Assembly (NCBI GenBank): GCA_013398015.1
Contig: VZRR01006730.1
Location: forward strand, 1,322,054 to 1,386,053
Length of the DNA stretch: 64,000 bases
Direction: 5' to 3'
DNA from: Oreocharis arfaki
Taxonomy: Eukaryota > Chordata > Aves > Passeriformes > Paramythiidae
The position numbers were made by a program, and so were the translations under genes. Shown here one piece after another: positions 23,941 to 37,376 of this stretch; the first letter of the stretch is position 1; every line of letters begins with the position of its first letter. The notes under the pieces are model-generated. The model saw only the letters and a list, made by a program, of their open reading frames with translations. It was not told where the DNA came from and did no database searches.

Positions 23941-26900
23941 CAATATTTTTCATAATGCAGGGGTTTCGTCTTAACCTAGGAACATACAGCACTGTAAAGG
24001 TCATTAAAGTGTTGCATCTTTTAATTTTTTGATCACCAGATCATGATGTGCTGGTGGGCAGGTAGAGAGTTTTAGAGTCTGCATAAAAAAGTTGAGAGAC
24101 ATAGATACATCCTTTGGAACCTTTTGTCTGTGTGACAAGGAGCCCTCCCTCCTCTAGCGCACAGTGGGACCGATGGTTTTAGTTATGTTTTAAGGTCACA
24201 CCCCAATCCATGGGGTTGATTGCAAGATTATTCTGCCGTTATTGTACCAACTGTACATTGGTCTGGTACAGATTTCTTCTAAAATGTAAAAAGAGAATAA
24301 TCTCCTATGTGTCCACAATGATCTATTCTAAACCAAATAGTAAACTCACAACGGCCAAGAGGTAATAACATGAATACCCTGAAGGATCTTGTTCCCACTA
24401 AACTTCTGAGAGAGATGGATTTACCTTTCAAAGGACTTTATTGGTTAAATGTAATCACAGAAAATAGTCCAGTCCTCACAAATTTTCAGAAGATGATACT
24501 GTGACCCATAAAAGGAATGTATTAATCTTTACCTTTATTAGCTTTTACATGAAAGACTGTCATTTTCTGTTAGAAAGAAGCATTTTTATTAGTTGTCTGA
24601 AAGCAATGGAACAGTGAATTTTTACTTTTGGTTTAACAAAAAATGACACTGTATACTTTTGGCAAACTATTTCTTGGGAAATGCACATTTGAAAAAAAGA
24701 GAGGGTGGGGGGCTATTGAGAACACAGATGTATAGACTGAGACTGGTGATAGGAGATCACATGGGAACCTAAGTGATTCTGACAGCTTTTCTGTTTTAAT
24801 GGTATTCTTGTTTGAGAAAATCCTGGACAAGAACTGCTGCAAGCTTGCACTTTTTGCACCTGCCTATTCTGTGTGAAGCAAAAAGTTCAACAGTTCAGGT
24901 ATTCCTGAATGCAGTTTGCTTGGATTTCCATCATGGAGAGAGAGCTGTGCTTGATCATGCTGACAGCAGAAGCTCTCAACAACTCTGTGCCAGGCATCAG
25001 TGCAGAAGGTGGCATGTGGCTGTCATAGACAAAAGGAAAGGAAGACAGTTTGGATTAAAATAGTTTTTAGGCACTTTTGAGGATGTTTTGTACGGCACTT
25101 CAAAAAGTTTAAAAATTAGTATCGGTCCACATACTCATTTGGAAACCATCACTTCAGAGACCATCACAAGGGCTCAAGAGGCAGGGATTGTCATCCACAT
25201 CTTCTGCCTGTGTGTGCAGTGGGGACTCCAGTCCCTTTTTAGAAAGACAGAGAGCAGAAACCGTGTACATGTCTGGCTACTGGCACAATTTCGGGACTGA
25301 TGAGAATGGTTTCTATTTTTCCTTCCCCATATGGACTATCAGGGGACCAGTGAAGAAAAACAGTTATTTCTGTTTCCCATGCTTCGATTTTCTTTGTGTA
25401 TAGAGGAGAAATACGACAGAAAGAAAATCAAAAAAGTGTGCTGAATAGGAAAAGAAAGCAAAGTTGAATAACAAGGAAGATCAACTATCAGTTAATGACT
25501 GTGAATATTGAAATATATGTCCATCCCTAAAAGACACAGTTTGTGGTGGCTACCCCATACTTTAAACTTAGCAAGTGTGAGAGATTGCTTGTATTTACCA
25601 AGATTCCTTTCATCCTGTCTGCAGGAACTCTTCAACTCTGTGTCTGCCCATCCCTAAACTGTAAATTCAACTCCCAAATCTAAATCTGTCCTCTTTTGCA
25701 TTTCTTCAGTCCTGTTATTTTTTTTTTTCAGTGTTGGTTGTGATTTTTCTCTTCCCTGGCCTTGTTGTGCAGAGTCTATCTGGCATAGACTGTGCAGATG
25801 AAAGGCTCACAGGATGTGTCCCCAACACTCATCCAAGGGGAGAGGTCAGGCTTGAGGCAGAACTGCCCTGAACTGCTGCACCTCCCTGCTTTCCGCCAAC
25901 CCTTGCTCCTGGGAGAACAATGTGACTCCAAAGAAGAGCTCTTTTCCCCCATTTGCAAAGGACACTTAGTCAGAAGTGTCTTCCCAAAGGGAAACTGGAA
26001 TTACTGGGAGGACGGGAGAGCTGCTCAGCCAGCTGCAACCACGCTGGCGTGACTCGAAACAACACAGGCAATGCTGTAATGAGCAAGATGCTGCCAACTA
26101 TTACTTCATCTGCCTTGAGAGTTTGGGAGTAAAGGAACGAGGAAAGGAAAGGAAAGTGCAGCCAAAGGTACTTAAATATCATTACAGTTATGTAAATCAG
26201 GTGAGTTAAAAAGACAGAACCTAAGTGTTATTTCCCTCCAGGGGAGTTCTGGGGATAACTGAAAGGGGGGAGCAAAGTCTCGAAGAAAGATGAATTGACA
26301 ATTTTTCTACATGAGATTTTTTTGGGTAGACAGAAAATAACCCTATATTGATGCCTTATTTTGCAAGACTGATAAATACAAATACTGAATATAATCCTTT
26401 AAGAATAGAGTTTATCAAAAGGTTCATACCTGGCTTTAACATTTTAACCGTGCTGGGTGTTGATGCATGAAACAGAAATAATTACGTTTTTTTGGTTGCT
26501 CTCCCAAACTGACTAAAATAGTTTATTATTAACTGTACATTACTTAAATTATTTTGGTTTGTACACAAGAAACTCAAAGCTCAGAGCAGATAGTAAAAAC
26601 ATGGCTATTAAAGACCATGAAAGATACATATTTCCGTGGTCAGGAGCCTTCACAGCTGTGACTTTAACTATAGAGAAGATATTCCCTACAAATGGGTCTG
26701 CTAGCAAGGATAATGTTCAGCAGGGGTGCAGGAGGCCGGAGCAAAGCATCCTGCTCTGCACAGCTCTGCTGTAATGGGCGTGTGTGACTGATGAGAGCCA
26801 TCAGTTCTGCTCTGTGGTTCCCCTTCAAGGGAGTTGGGCTCAGGTCAAGATGGGGTGACTCTATTTATAATCACATGTCTCTAAATGTCCTAGATCTTTG

Positions 26901-29456
26901 CATAGAGGTTCAAAATTAGGAGGAATTGAGTTGTGGTAACCAGGAAAGTGTGGACAGATTACTAAGGAATTCTCTTGTCCGTGTGGCAAAGGACACGCAG
27001 CAGCACTCGTGAAACTAGGTCGGTATTTCCTATGTTACAGATTTTAGCTTATGCCTCTTCCCATTCACTGGATGGGTAAACAAAACTCTTCTCTGAGTTG
27101 CAGTGCTAAGGATGGAGATATTAACATGTGGGGACATGACTTTGTGCATGTAGCCAGCTTACCAGAGCAATGCCACCTGCAAAGAGAGAGGCTCACTGTA
27201 ATCAGAGCTCTCCACAGTGGGCAGAGAAGGAGCAGATGAAGAGGCGGGGAGTTGACATAAGAGCTCAGGAGCATCCAGCCAGGGGCAGTGCTGGATTTTA
27301 TGGAGAATAAGAGCGTGCACAGAGGATTCAACAGCTAGCAGAACATAGACAAAGCCTGGGCCTAGTACATAAAGCACTGTTGCACGGAACTGCCAGTACA
27401 TCTGCACTGCAAAATACTGGCCTGCAGAAATAACAATGAAAGCTGACTGTGGCTGCAGAGCATTCTGCCTGGGATTGCTTTGCTTCTCAGGGGCACTTTG
27501 CAGACTGCCTTGTGCACCTAAGCCACCTAACATGAAGCTTCACCTTACATTCTCCTCAGTGTCGTGGTCATATCCTGATTCACAAAACAAAGAGGTCAAG
27601 ACTGATGAAGAGTATGATGGCTGAAAAATCTGAGCATTTGTTGCTGATAGTGGTTTTAGCATAGTTTATGGGCACATCCCTGGCTCTTCGAATCAAAGTA
27701 AAATGAGGGATTCAGAAACTACTCCTAATAAAGGGGACTGTCTGACAGTAAATGAGGTTGTCTTAACAACGTATCATGGCACTGAAAATGTGCAAATGTT
27801 TCTGCCACCATGAGATGTGAAATTTCAAATCCCATGAGAAATGATGTGCTACCTTAGCTAGTCCAGGGCTTTTGGGGATTTTTGTCAGCCCCACAGTATT
27901 CAGCTCTAGATGTTCAGTTAAAGATTAAAGACTGGACAGAGATTTCCAGATTTGTCTGAATAGGAAGAGCAGAAAGTGAGACTGTAGCCACCGCAGCTCT
28001 TGAGAGAGGACTCTTTTTGGAAACAGCTCTTTGGTTGTGTTTTAGCAGCTAGTTCACCTGAACAGTGAACGGCATCTCCTGTGCAGCTCATGTGAAAGGG
28101 GAAGAACAAGAAGTTGGAGGCATGCAAGCCTACTTGCTCTTTTGGAAGTAAAATTTTCTCCTCCAGTGTTGCCCACCGGACCTGCTCGAAGTTGTATTTC
28201 TCAGCTTTTTTTGCAGGAAGAGAATAATCAAATCCTGGAAGACTTAAATATGATAAATCTCTTGAAGTTACTAAATGTACTACATATGAAGAAAAAACGC
28301 CTGAATGCTGAGAGTTTTAATGACCTGTGAAAGGATTTTTTGCTTTGTGTTATGTCATGGATATTATGTACACCCCACAGTGTCCTTGAGGACCTTCTGC
28401 ACTGGGGACAGCAGTAATGTGACACGGGTGTTGTAAATTGTGCACCAGGATTAGTCTGTCTGCTTTGCCCAGTGACTCTGAGGGGACACTGCTTGAGAAC
28501 ATGTATTAAACTCCAGCTGTTTCAACACAAATGGTTGTTCTTGATTTTTTGTGAAGTTGCATGAGGCTCTCACAGCTGCTTGATTCACCAGTAGGACAAA
28601 ATCCACGCTAGGGAGAAACGTGTGACACTGCATAGAGGAGGGAGAAGATACTGTGTTTCAAGGACAGAAAAACCGCTGTGTTTCAGCCTTACGGTGAGAG
28701 GCTGCTTTGATGATATTACAGCAAGACTCTACCTCTCAAAAGTGTCTAACAGATGTGAGCCATAGGAAACTGCACAGGTACCTGCTAATTGGGCCACTCC
28801 ACTTGAGAGGCTTTTGAAATGAGTCATAGGTGTAACCAAGTTGTAGGTTCATAACGCTGTTTTATTCATAACTCTTAGCTGCGAGACACAGAAGTGAATT
28901 GTGCTTTTAGATGTACGGGAGGAAAGATGAGCAATGGGTTACACTTTTAGAAACCTGGGAGTTGTACTGAAAAGATGCAAAATTATTCCAAGCTCAGCAG
29001 AACCTCACCTGCAGAGCTGCAGGCTGCAGAGGTCAGCAATGACGGGGAGACCACAGCCTTCTCCCTGAAACAGGCAAGAAATGGGTAACCTAGTCAGTCT
29101 GGACTCAGCGAAAGTTAGGAAATAAGAACAGCTGCTGCTCACAGAATCAAAGTGTGGTTAGAGGCAAGGACTTCCATCTGATGGGGAGTTCAGGACTCGG
29201 TCGGGTCTCACAGAGCGTGACACACAGTGGGGAAGGAATCCTGTGGCTTGAACCAGCAGCAGGAGCCAACCCAGAGGCTCAGTGATTTCTCTGTTTCTCT
29301 GCTGGGGAGCCAGTGTGGCTCACCATCCTCTCCAACACAGTGCAGCTCCTGCTGAGTTCCTGCAGGCTTTGTAAATGGACATTTTCTGCTCTGAAAAGGG
29401 AGCAGGACACTTTCAAAACCAAGGAGGGGATACTCCATGCTGTTCGACCTTAATGG
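23941..29456. other. Unique non-coding sequence
   Basis: No gene or transposon recognised over 5.5 kb. Open frames reach 124 codons (27159-27533 minus) without recognisable motifs. A short GGAAA repeat lies around 26138-26155. GC content rises moderately at about 25780-26060 and 27030-27540. Confidence 0.5.
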
Positions 29457-29813
29457 TTGTGCTCCTGTGTTGGAGTGCTGTCTTGCGAAATCCTCCAGGT
29501 GAGGAACCTGGGAGATGCTCATGCCCTCTGCGGTTCAGAAAACCCTGGATCACAGGGTTGCTACCCACAGGGCAGCAACAAATGCCAGGCTGAGGTGCAC
29601 AGGTCTAATTTCCTATTCCCAGATGCACCAGATGATCAGCTTCTGCACAGTTTGTGTAAAACAGTTACCCTGCTCCAGGAGATTTTGATGGCCTCTGCCA
29701 AAATGGCAAGGTTTATCCAGACTGGGGAGTCTGAATGTACGTCACAAACTCAGGAAAATGAGCAGCTCAGCCACCATGCAGAGATGCTGTGTACCATCCT
29801 TCAAACCCACTGA
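29457..29813 (+). other. Coding-like open frame, candidate terminal exon (uncertain)
   Basis: A 118-codon frame ends at 29813. Its second half deserves attention. A pyrimidine-rich acceptor (TTTCCTATTCCCAG, AG at 29621-29622) precedes about 63 codons whose codon choice looks coding-like (many CAG, CTG, GAG, GCC). They encode a Leu/Met-rich, probably helical stretch (LLHSLCKTVTLLQEILMASA) followed by a Gln/Glu-rich tail and a stop. The part before the acceptor looks non-coding. A possible polyadenylation hexamer AATAAA lies near 30523. I do not recognise the protein and found no partner exon, so it may be chance. Confidence 0.25.
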
Positions 29814-32800
29814 CCTTGGCTGTATTCACATGAGATGAAACTGCCTGCAAGGGTGGGCACTTTCCCTTTGAAAGGCATGAAAAATCGTGGAGACCTGGTC
29901 CCTAAAAACTGTGCCTTGTCTCCATTTCCAGTTTTATCTAAGTGGCCAACACTTAATGAGTCCTCAGAAACTTTTGTACCATTCTTATTTGTACTTGAGG
30001 ACCTAAAATAAGTCCTGACTATGTGTTCCCAGTTTTATTCTGCTGTGTTTGGTCAGCTTTTTAAATTTTCTTGCTGAGAATAACCATCAGCTCCTTGATT
30101 TTTCTTTGAATTTTTTTTTTTGATCTGTCATCTTTACAGTACTCTGTAAGAACACTGAACTCATGGCACTGCCTTCCTGTCTTCAGTTCAAGCTGGAATA
30201 CGCAATTTGGGTAAGGCAAGTAAAAACCATGGCATGCTCTGTTTAGAAATATTGGTTAGAAAGCAGAACACAGGAAGAGGCTGCAGATGAAAACACGTAT
30301 CCCACAAAAATCATTAAAAGCGAAAGCAATATATATTTAAATCGCAAGAAACTCTCCTCTAGGGACCCTGGAAACACAAACGCACAAATACTCTCAGATC
30401 AATATCAGCAGTGCAAATACATAACACATCTCTTGTGGAGGCAGGGAGAAGACAGATCCAAGGTGCACAATGCTCCTGGAGTAGGGGGTGAGGAGGGTTA
30501 TAGTCAGCCTTCAGGTGCAAAGAATAAAGCCCCCTCTCTCAGCAGGCGACCAGCTACCCATAAAGCAAGTGAAAATTAGAACCTGCCTTCTCTAGCCATG
30601 TCTGATGGGGACCTCACATTGCCTACACCTGCTTCTCATGCACCTTATGTGCATTTCTCTGCCTCCTTCAGTTTGCACATGAGTGATCCTGAGCTCTGTT
30701 AGCATGATGAGGTTAAGCACCTGATCTGATCATGCAGCAGCTGTAACTTAAGGAAGTGCTGGGCAGTGTTTGAAGTATGGTGTTTGTTTACTGTTTATAT
30801 GTTTTGCAGATAGAGACTGTGTCTGTCAGCACATTCTTCAAATCAAAGTGTCTTTTCCCTTGATCCTGTGAGTGCCTTGAGGTGCTCTGTCTCCTGGGAC
30901 AGGAACTTGTATGGTGATGTTACTGAAGTAGGAGAGCTAGCTCTGAACTCTTTTCTCTCTTTTAGATGCTGAGAATTTGCTAATGTGGTGGGGCTGTTTC
31001 GCACTGCTGCTGTGATGCATAATCCTGTTTTAAGTGACTATCTTGTGGCTGCTTTGCACTACAGGAAGGCACTAAGCTGTTGAATTTCTCTTTGGGCAGA
31101 CCTGATACGCCCGTCCTGGCAAACAGGCATTTCTTGTGTCGTGTTGCATTCGTCTGACCTGGAATTCAAAGGCTTGTCTTTGAAGACAACTGTTTCTACC
31201 TTGGTCAAGGGGAAGTTAGATTTGGTATGGAAATGATTCATATAAGAAATCATGAGAGAACCGGAAATCCTGGCTCTGTTTAGGCTCAGCTGGAAATTAA
31301 ATACTGCCTTCGACAGGGCCTGAGAGTGAACCTGACTCACTGCTTAATTACTCCAAAAGGCAAGCTTAGGGTTTCAAGTCTATTTTTTTCCTTGCTTTTC
31401 ATCTTTATTCCTCCTCCCACCTCCTTTTTTTTCAATTTATTTCCTTAATAAAGCAGTTCTATTTGTAGTCTTCTTCTGCTTATACCTACCCCTAATTTTA
31501 GGCATAGGCAAGATGGAGTGTGGCTGCCCAGTTGGCTTTATGCCAGCATTAGACCTGGCAGCCACTTCCTGCTGCCAGAAGAGGTGTTGGGCTATGGAGG
31601 TTGATAGCAACTGTTGGCTGCAGAAAAAACGGTAATGGAAAATCAATGGAAGAAAAATTTCTCCTTTCAAGTGTTTAACTTTGCTTTTCATCCCACCTGG
31701 TAGCAATAATAACCCAGCCATATCTTCTCCTCTAGTGGTGTTTACATTGCTAAGAATACTCAAATCAACTCTGCTTATAAGCTTTTCTCCAGTGACAGTC
31801 AAGACTAGCTTTATTGGAATTTATAAAAAGCCTGACTCTTCTGACTTGAATGCCTGTTGAATCTGGTTATGGCTTGTTAGACACCTATGTCTTAATTTAG
31901 GCTCCCATCAAATAAAATACAGCCATGGGAGTCCTCTCTGCAGGATTCTCCAATGTCTAAAGACATTTTTGGCGATTTCATATCTGAGTGTGTCAATGCA
32001 TCTCATCTGTTTTACATTTTGGTTCCTTTCTTAACTTAATAGGAGCAAATGGGGAGAAACTTTTAAGTGGTCTTTGGAGCCTGTTTTTTGTTTAAATATT
32101 TAGAAAGCTGTAATATAAATAAAAATGGTGCTACTTGCTTTTTATTAAATTCTAGGTTGTTCATATAAACTGAAGTTGTTCATGCCTAACCTGTAGGCTA
32201 GCTAATAACTTCTGGGCCGTGCTCCAGGCTTGTCTGTCCTGTGCACTGTAATTCCTTTGGTCTTGTTGAACACATTTTGCCTTTGGTCATACTCATCTTA
32301 GTTGGTGCAGTAGTGAAAGGAATGAGTTTCTCTGAAGGGGGTAGAAAGAGATGGCAAAGACGTTTGTTTAAAGATTTAGCAAGGGTCAATAGGAAGTGCA
32401 TTTGCCTCCTGCTAAATTTATGATGAGTCGGCAGCATCAGTTGCATTATCTGACAACCATTGCTTGAGCAGTCTGCTGTCTTCTGGGTGGTTTTATAAGT
32501 GATTCTGCCCTCAAAGCTTCTGTGCATTTGTGAACTGTAGAGGCTCTGTAGCAACGTTTATGCAATTTTTTTTTTCCTCTCAGCAAATTTCAAAAGTTGC
32601 GCTTAAACAGCAGCAAAATGCTTTTCCCTTGCAGATTGCTCACTGGGCAAAATGAACCTCTAAAAGCAGTTCTGTTAGAGGTAGGAATATGTTTTATACA
32701 GAAGAACCCCAAGTAGAGAGAAACTCAAAATTACTCAAAGGAAACATAAAAAATTGCTGGCATAACCAGGATTTTCATTTGTTGACATCTGTTTTTCAAA

Positions 32801-35800
32801 ATTATGAGGTATCGCTTGCCCACTGGCAGCTTCCTCAGGTTGATGTGGCACTCTGAAAATCAGCCTAGACTGAGGTTATCGGCTTGTAAGTGCATTTCAA
32901 AAGCTAGGCTTATACAGAAGTTTATGCTTGGTGTTAAATCAGCTGCAGCCATCCTGGACCAGTTCCCTAAGGATTTATTCAGCTTATGTTGCTTTTGCAG
33001 TTCTTGCTCTCATAACTACATAGCTACCACTGCCGAAATGAGCTGGTTTAACTCGGCATTGGGTTGCATTATAGGTAGCCCGAACATCTCTCAGCAGAAG
33101 AATGCTTACTTGGTATTTTGGGAACTCAGTTTACCGGAGTAGCAAGCTGCCTGTGGGATTAGGAGGCTGCCTATCTCTGCAATCTTGTTGCTGAGAGTGT
33201 TGGCCCCTGGGTTTATCAGTCCTTGTGATTTGTGTAGTTATTAAAAACTGCTTGCAAGTCTTTGCATTAGAGATGTCATCTTCATCTCTGTGTGTAAATA
33301 TGTTGCTGTTCCTATTATTTCCCCAAACTGTCGATTGTTAATCTGTTATTTTCAATGATCACACCCACTTAACTCCAGTGTGCAATAAATTACCTTCTAA
33401 TCAAAATGGGTTCATTTGCCAAATGTTGCAGGGAGGCAGCCTGGCAGGAATTTATACTCAGCTGATAAGAAATGCCAGAGCCAAATATTCATGTGTTAAT
33501 TACCGGACCAACAATATACTTACATCCGCAGAGTTACCTCAATTAAAGACAGAAAGGATTGGTCTAGACAGATCATGTCAGCCCATTTTCACCGTTTATT
33601 ACAGGATTGCTCTGCCCTTTACTCAATGACTTCTCAGGGCTTGTCCAGCTTAATTTTAAAGGAATCAGGTGAGGGAAGATTTCACTATCTCTTTCTACTC
33701 TTCCAGTGCTTCCTTCTGATGTTCATATTACATTCCATTTTCCTTAATTTCACTCACATAGATATAAAAATATAAACATATTTAAATACTGTGTAAATTT
33801 AAAACTTAACTGATGCACACTGTAGATTCTGATACTTTTTGTTTTTTTTTAATTCTGATGTATGTTATCAGATATAAGCTGCCGAATTGGAACCTAATGT
33901 TACCCTAAAAGACTCTGGCTTTTGTTGTTGTTTTCTAACAGGATCTAAATGCTTGACTCAGAAAAAAGCAAAGACAATGTGACAAAGTTACAAAGTATTT
34001 CGTGTAACACAGTGTATTGAAAAGAGCTGTGCCAAAGAGTAGCATGATTATTATTGCTTTTACTTTGGCTACACAGATATTTCTACCAATGTGACGTACA
34101 GATAATCTAGCAATGCTCAAGAGCTCAATCAACACTTCACTACCTCCTTCATGGCTAAACAGGGCCACATCCTCCGATAATTGTGCAGTCCTAGTGTTTC
34201 TGTGTATTTGTCCAGCAAACAGAACCAAATTGCCACTTTACATTTATGTCGCTATTTATCAAGTGTTAAACTGAAGGAACCTGTGTGTCTTTTTTCTGTA
34301 TAAGCTCTTTTGAGGTGTGTGTGTTACACATTGAAGTAAAGCACTGTCAATTTGTGCAATGGAATTGCTGTCAGTTCAGATCATCTTTCTAAACACTTCA
34401 CTGTAAACTTGGTGGAACAAATGAGTGCATGCAGTCTGAGGGGATGGGAATTATGTATCATCAAAGCAATGCGTGAGCTGCTGTGATGTTATTCGATTTT
34501 TTTTTAAGGCATGAACAGAAGCTTTAGTTTTTGTATTGCATGTTATCATAAGAGCTGAAAGAAACCTGCAAAAAATTCTATTTAACGCTATTAAAAATAT
34601 AATTTAGTTGACAAGCATCTGGATAATCTTTTCTTTTACTTTTCCCTTTGCTCAGACCTAATTGCCTTCTCAAACACTCTTCCTTGTGTAGCTCTTGCCC
34701 TCTGCTGGAATAAAGGAAATGCAAGCCTGCGTGTTGCCATAGTAGGATTTGAAAAAGGTGTGCCTAGTTTTGCTCTTCCTTAAAGGGCGAAATAAGTTTC
34801 AATTAAACTTTGTGTTCATTTTGATCTAGAAAACACAAAATATGCGTGACCTGACAACTCTGCTCTCTGCTGGCTGAAGGTCAGCTGTTTTCTGTTTGGT
34901 TACGACCTCAACACTTGTGCCCTGTGCTGGAAAACTTCAGATTGTTCTGGTGGTTGGAGCATGCAGAATAATTGGAACAAGAAGTCTTGTATGAACACCC
35001 TGGCGATGGTCATCCCTACGCTCTGTAGTCCACTTCTGACACTGAGTGCTGGCTCCCTAACAAGCAGCACCTCCTCTCTGTTTTTGTAGAACCAGAGGGA
35101 ATCACTGTTCTGCATGTGCTGACAAGGTCTGCAAACCATGAAATGGGAGATGGGCACAGTGGCTGCTCTGACCTTTGGAAGATATTGATTCTTGCTCTTA
35201 ATGAATTGCAAATAACAACTCAAATTATTGATTAGAGAAATAATTGTGCTCCTGTCTGTTTTTATTGTTATCACCTGTAACCCCCACCTTGCCCCAAATC
35301 CTACAGTGATAGGAACTTTGGCATGTGCAGTTCAGTCTCGCTTTGTCTGGAGGGAGCAGTCCAACAGAGAATTAAATGTATCATTCCTTGTTTTTTAACT
35401 TCTATAGGTTTCCATCTAAGACAAAACCATGGACATTTGTAATGTAGCCCATTTCTGGCAATGGTAGGGGTGCTGGGGTGCCCCTGTAATGCTGCCTCTG
35501 GGGCAACAATGTGTCTTGAGCTTGTTATTGCTGTGGTTGCCTTTGCTTCTGTCACAGTATTGCTGACAACCTGGCTTCACTGTTTAACCCTCAGCCTATT
35601 TTCAGCTCTAGCCAGCTTCTGCTAGGTAGCTACCTCTCTTGTTGATGCCCTCCTGTCCTACACAACTTCTCTGTCCTTGATCCTTCTCTCACTCTGTCTC
35701 TCTTTTCTCCTGCTCCTGCCCCTGCCCCATTTTCACTTGTCCCTTTTGTTTGCTGGGCTTTGCAAAGATTATTCCATAAATGAATGCAGAGTTAGATCTG

Positions 35801-36598
35801 TTCCTCATCAGAAAAAATCTGTAGTCCCAGCTCTTCTTTTTTGTATGTCAGAGGTGTAAACACTGTTGTTTTCATTTGCATCTGGTTTCTGAGGCAAACA
35901 TTTCATCTCGCGGTCTTAAGAAAACTGTGTTCTCAAAAATGGAGAAGCTTAGCCTTAGCCCTTTCAGAAATTATTCTCTCAAATCCTTCTGTGGAGAAGG
36001 AGAGGGAGGAGAAATCAATAACTTTACTGGGAAGGAGGACAGGAAATCACTGTGTAAAATCTTGCAAAATCCTATAAACAACTGAGTATTGCCAAGACAA
36101 TTCTCTGGGTATTGTCTGTGCTCCTCAGTAAAGAACAGGCCACAAGAGAGGCCAGGTTACCCTTCAAGCAAATAAACCTGGAGTTGGGAAGCAGATGAGT
36201 TTTTCTCTCTTCCCTCAGAATTAGAAATTTTAGAGCCGGTCAGAGAAGGGCAGGAACAGTAAATGGGCTGCATGGTAACAGTAGCTGAAATGTGCAGCTA
36301 GTTAATTAATGCTAAGTAGCTCAAACTTGCAGCCTAGTTAATTAATATCATTAAGGTTGCATGGCCAAGCCTGTCTCGAGTATCTCCAGCATGAAGCATG
36401 GCTGTGCAGCCTTAATTCACCTGTAAGTGTGTATCCTTCACAGGGTAATCCCTAATTGCATTTCTCATACGTGGCCCCCCAGTGTGATTTTGCACCAGCC
36501 TATGCACAGGAGCCATCTAACAGAGGGATGAGACAGCAGCACAGGAGAGGAATGCTGCTACTGCAGGCAGACAAAATGACAGATATAAGGGTGTTTTT
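29814..36598. other. Unique sequence with candidate conserved non-coding blocks
   Basis: No gene or transposon recognised in 6.8 kb. Two parts look like conserved non-coding DNA by composition: 33340-33620, and 36285-36440 with paired TTAATTAA sites (see findings). A pyrimidine-rich tract lies at about 35680-35730. Minus-strand frames of 118-124 codons (31437-31802, 32198-32554, 34900-35274) show nothing recognisable. Confidence 0.5.
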
Positions 36599-37376
36599 CG
36601 GGACCAGTACTGTTTAATATCTTCAGCAATGACACGATGGAGTGCACCCTCAGCAGATTTGCAGATGACACCAAGCTGACCGGTGGGTTTGACACACCTG
36701 AGGGATGGGATGCCATTCAGAGGGACCTGGACAAACTCGAGAAATCAAGAAGTGGGACTGTGGGAACCTCATGAGGTTCAACGAGGCCAGGTGCATTATG
36801 CTGAACCCGGGTCAGGGAAAGCCCTGGTATTGATACAGGCTGGGGGTTGAAGGGATTGAGAGCAGCCCTGCCAAGAAGGACTTTGGTGGTACTGGTGGGT
36901 GAAAAGCTGGGCATGAGCTGGCAATGTGCACTGATAGCCCAGAAAGCCAATTGTATCCTGGGCTGCACCTAAAGAAGCCAGCAAGTGGTCAGCAGGTCAA
37001 GAGAGGTGATTCTCCCCCTCTGCTCTGTTCTTGGCATTCCATCTGTTACTGCAACCAGCTGTGGGCTCTCCAGCATAGGAAGGGTCAGGACCTGTTGGAG
37101 TGAGTCTAGAGGAGGACCAGGAAGGTGATCTGAAGGCTGGAACACCTTCCCTATGAGGACAGGCTGGGAGGTTTGGGGTTGTTCAGCCTGGAGAAGAGAA
37201 GGTTGCAGAGATATCTTTCAGTACCTAAAGGGATCCTACAAAACCAAATAGGGACAAACAGTTTAGCAGGGCCTGTTGCAACAGAACAAGGGGTAAAGAT
37301 TTTAAACTAAAAGAAACTAAGAGATAAAAGACCTTTAAGTGTCCCTTACACCCCAAACAATTCTATGATTCCATAG
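36599..37376 (+). mobile_element. CR1 LINE 3' fragment with part of the reverse transcriptase
   Basis: A 5'-truncated CR1 on the plus strand. It opens inside the reverse transcriptase: from 36601 one frame reads GPVLFNIF, then FADDTKL at 36658-36678. This contains the catalytic Asp-Asp pair of the polymerase palm. The frame then continues with QRDLDKLEKS until a frameshift and stop at about 36772. Further blocks typical of the CR1 C-terminus and 3' UTR follow: 'AGGACCAGGAAGGTGATCTG', 'TTGTTCAGCCTGGAGAAGAG' and 'TTCTATGATTCCATAG', the degenerate 8-bp tail repeat. It is inactive. Minus-strand frames at 36717-36984 are shadows. Confidence 0.94.

Noticed and set aside
36717..36984. Minus-strand frames of 83 and 62 codons
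   Set aside because: Antisense shadows of the CR1 copy.
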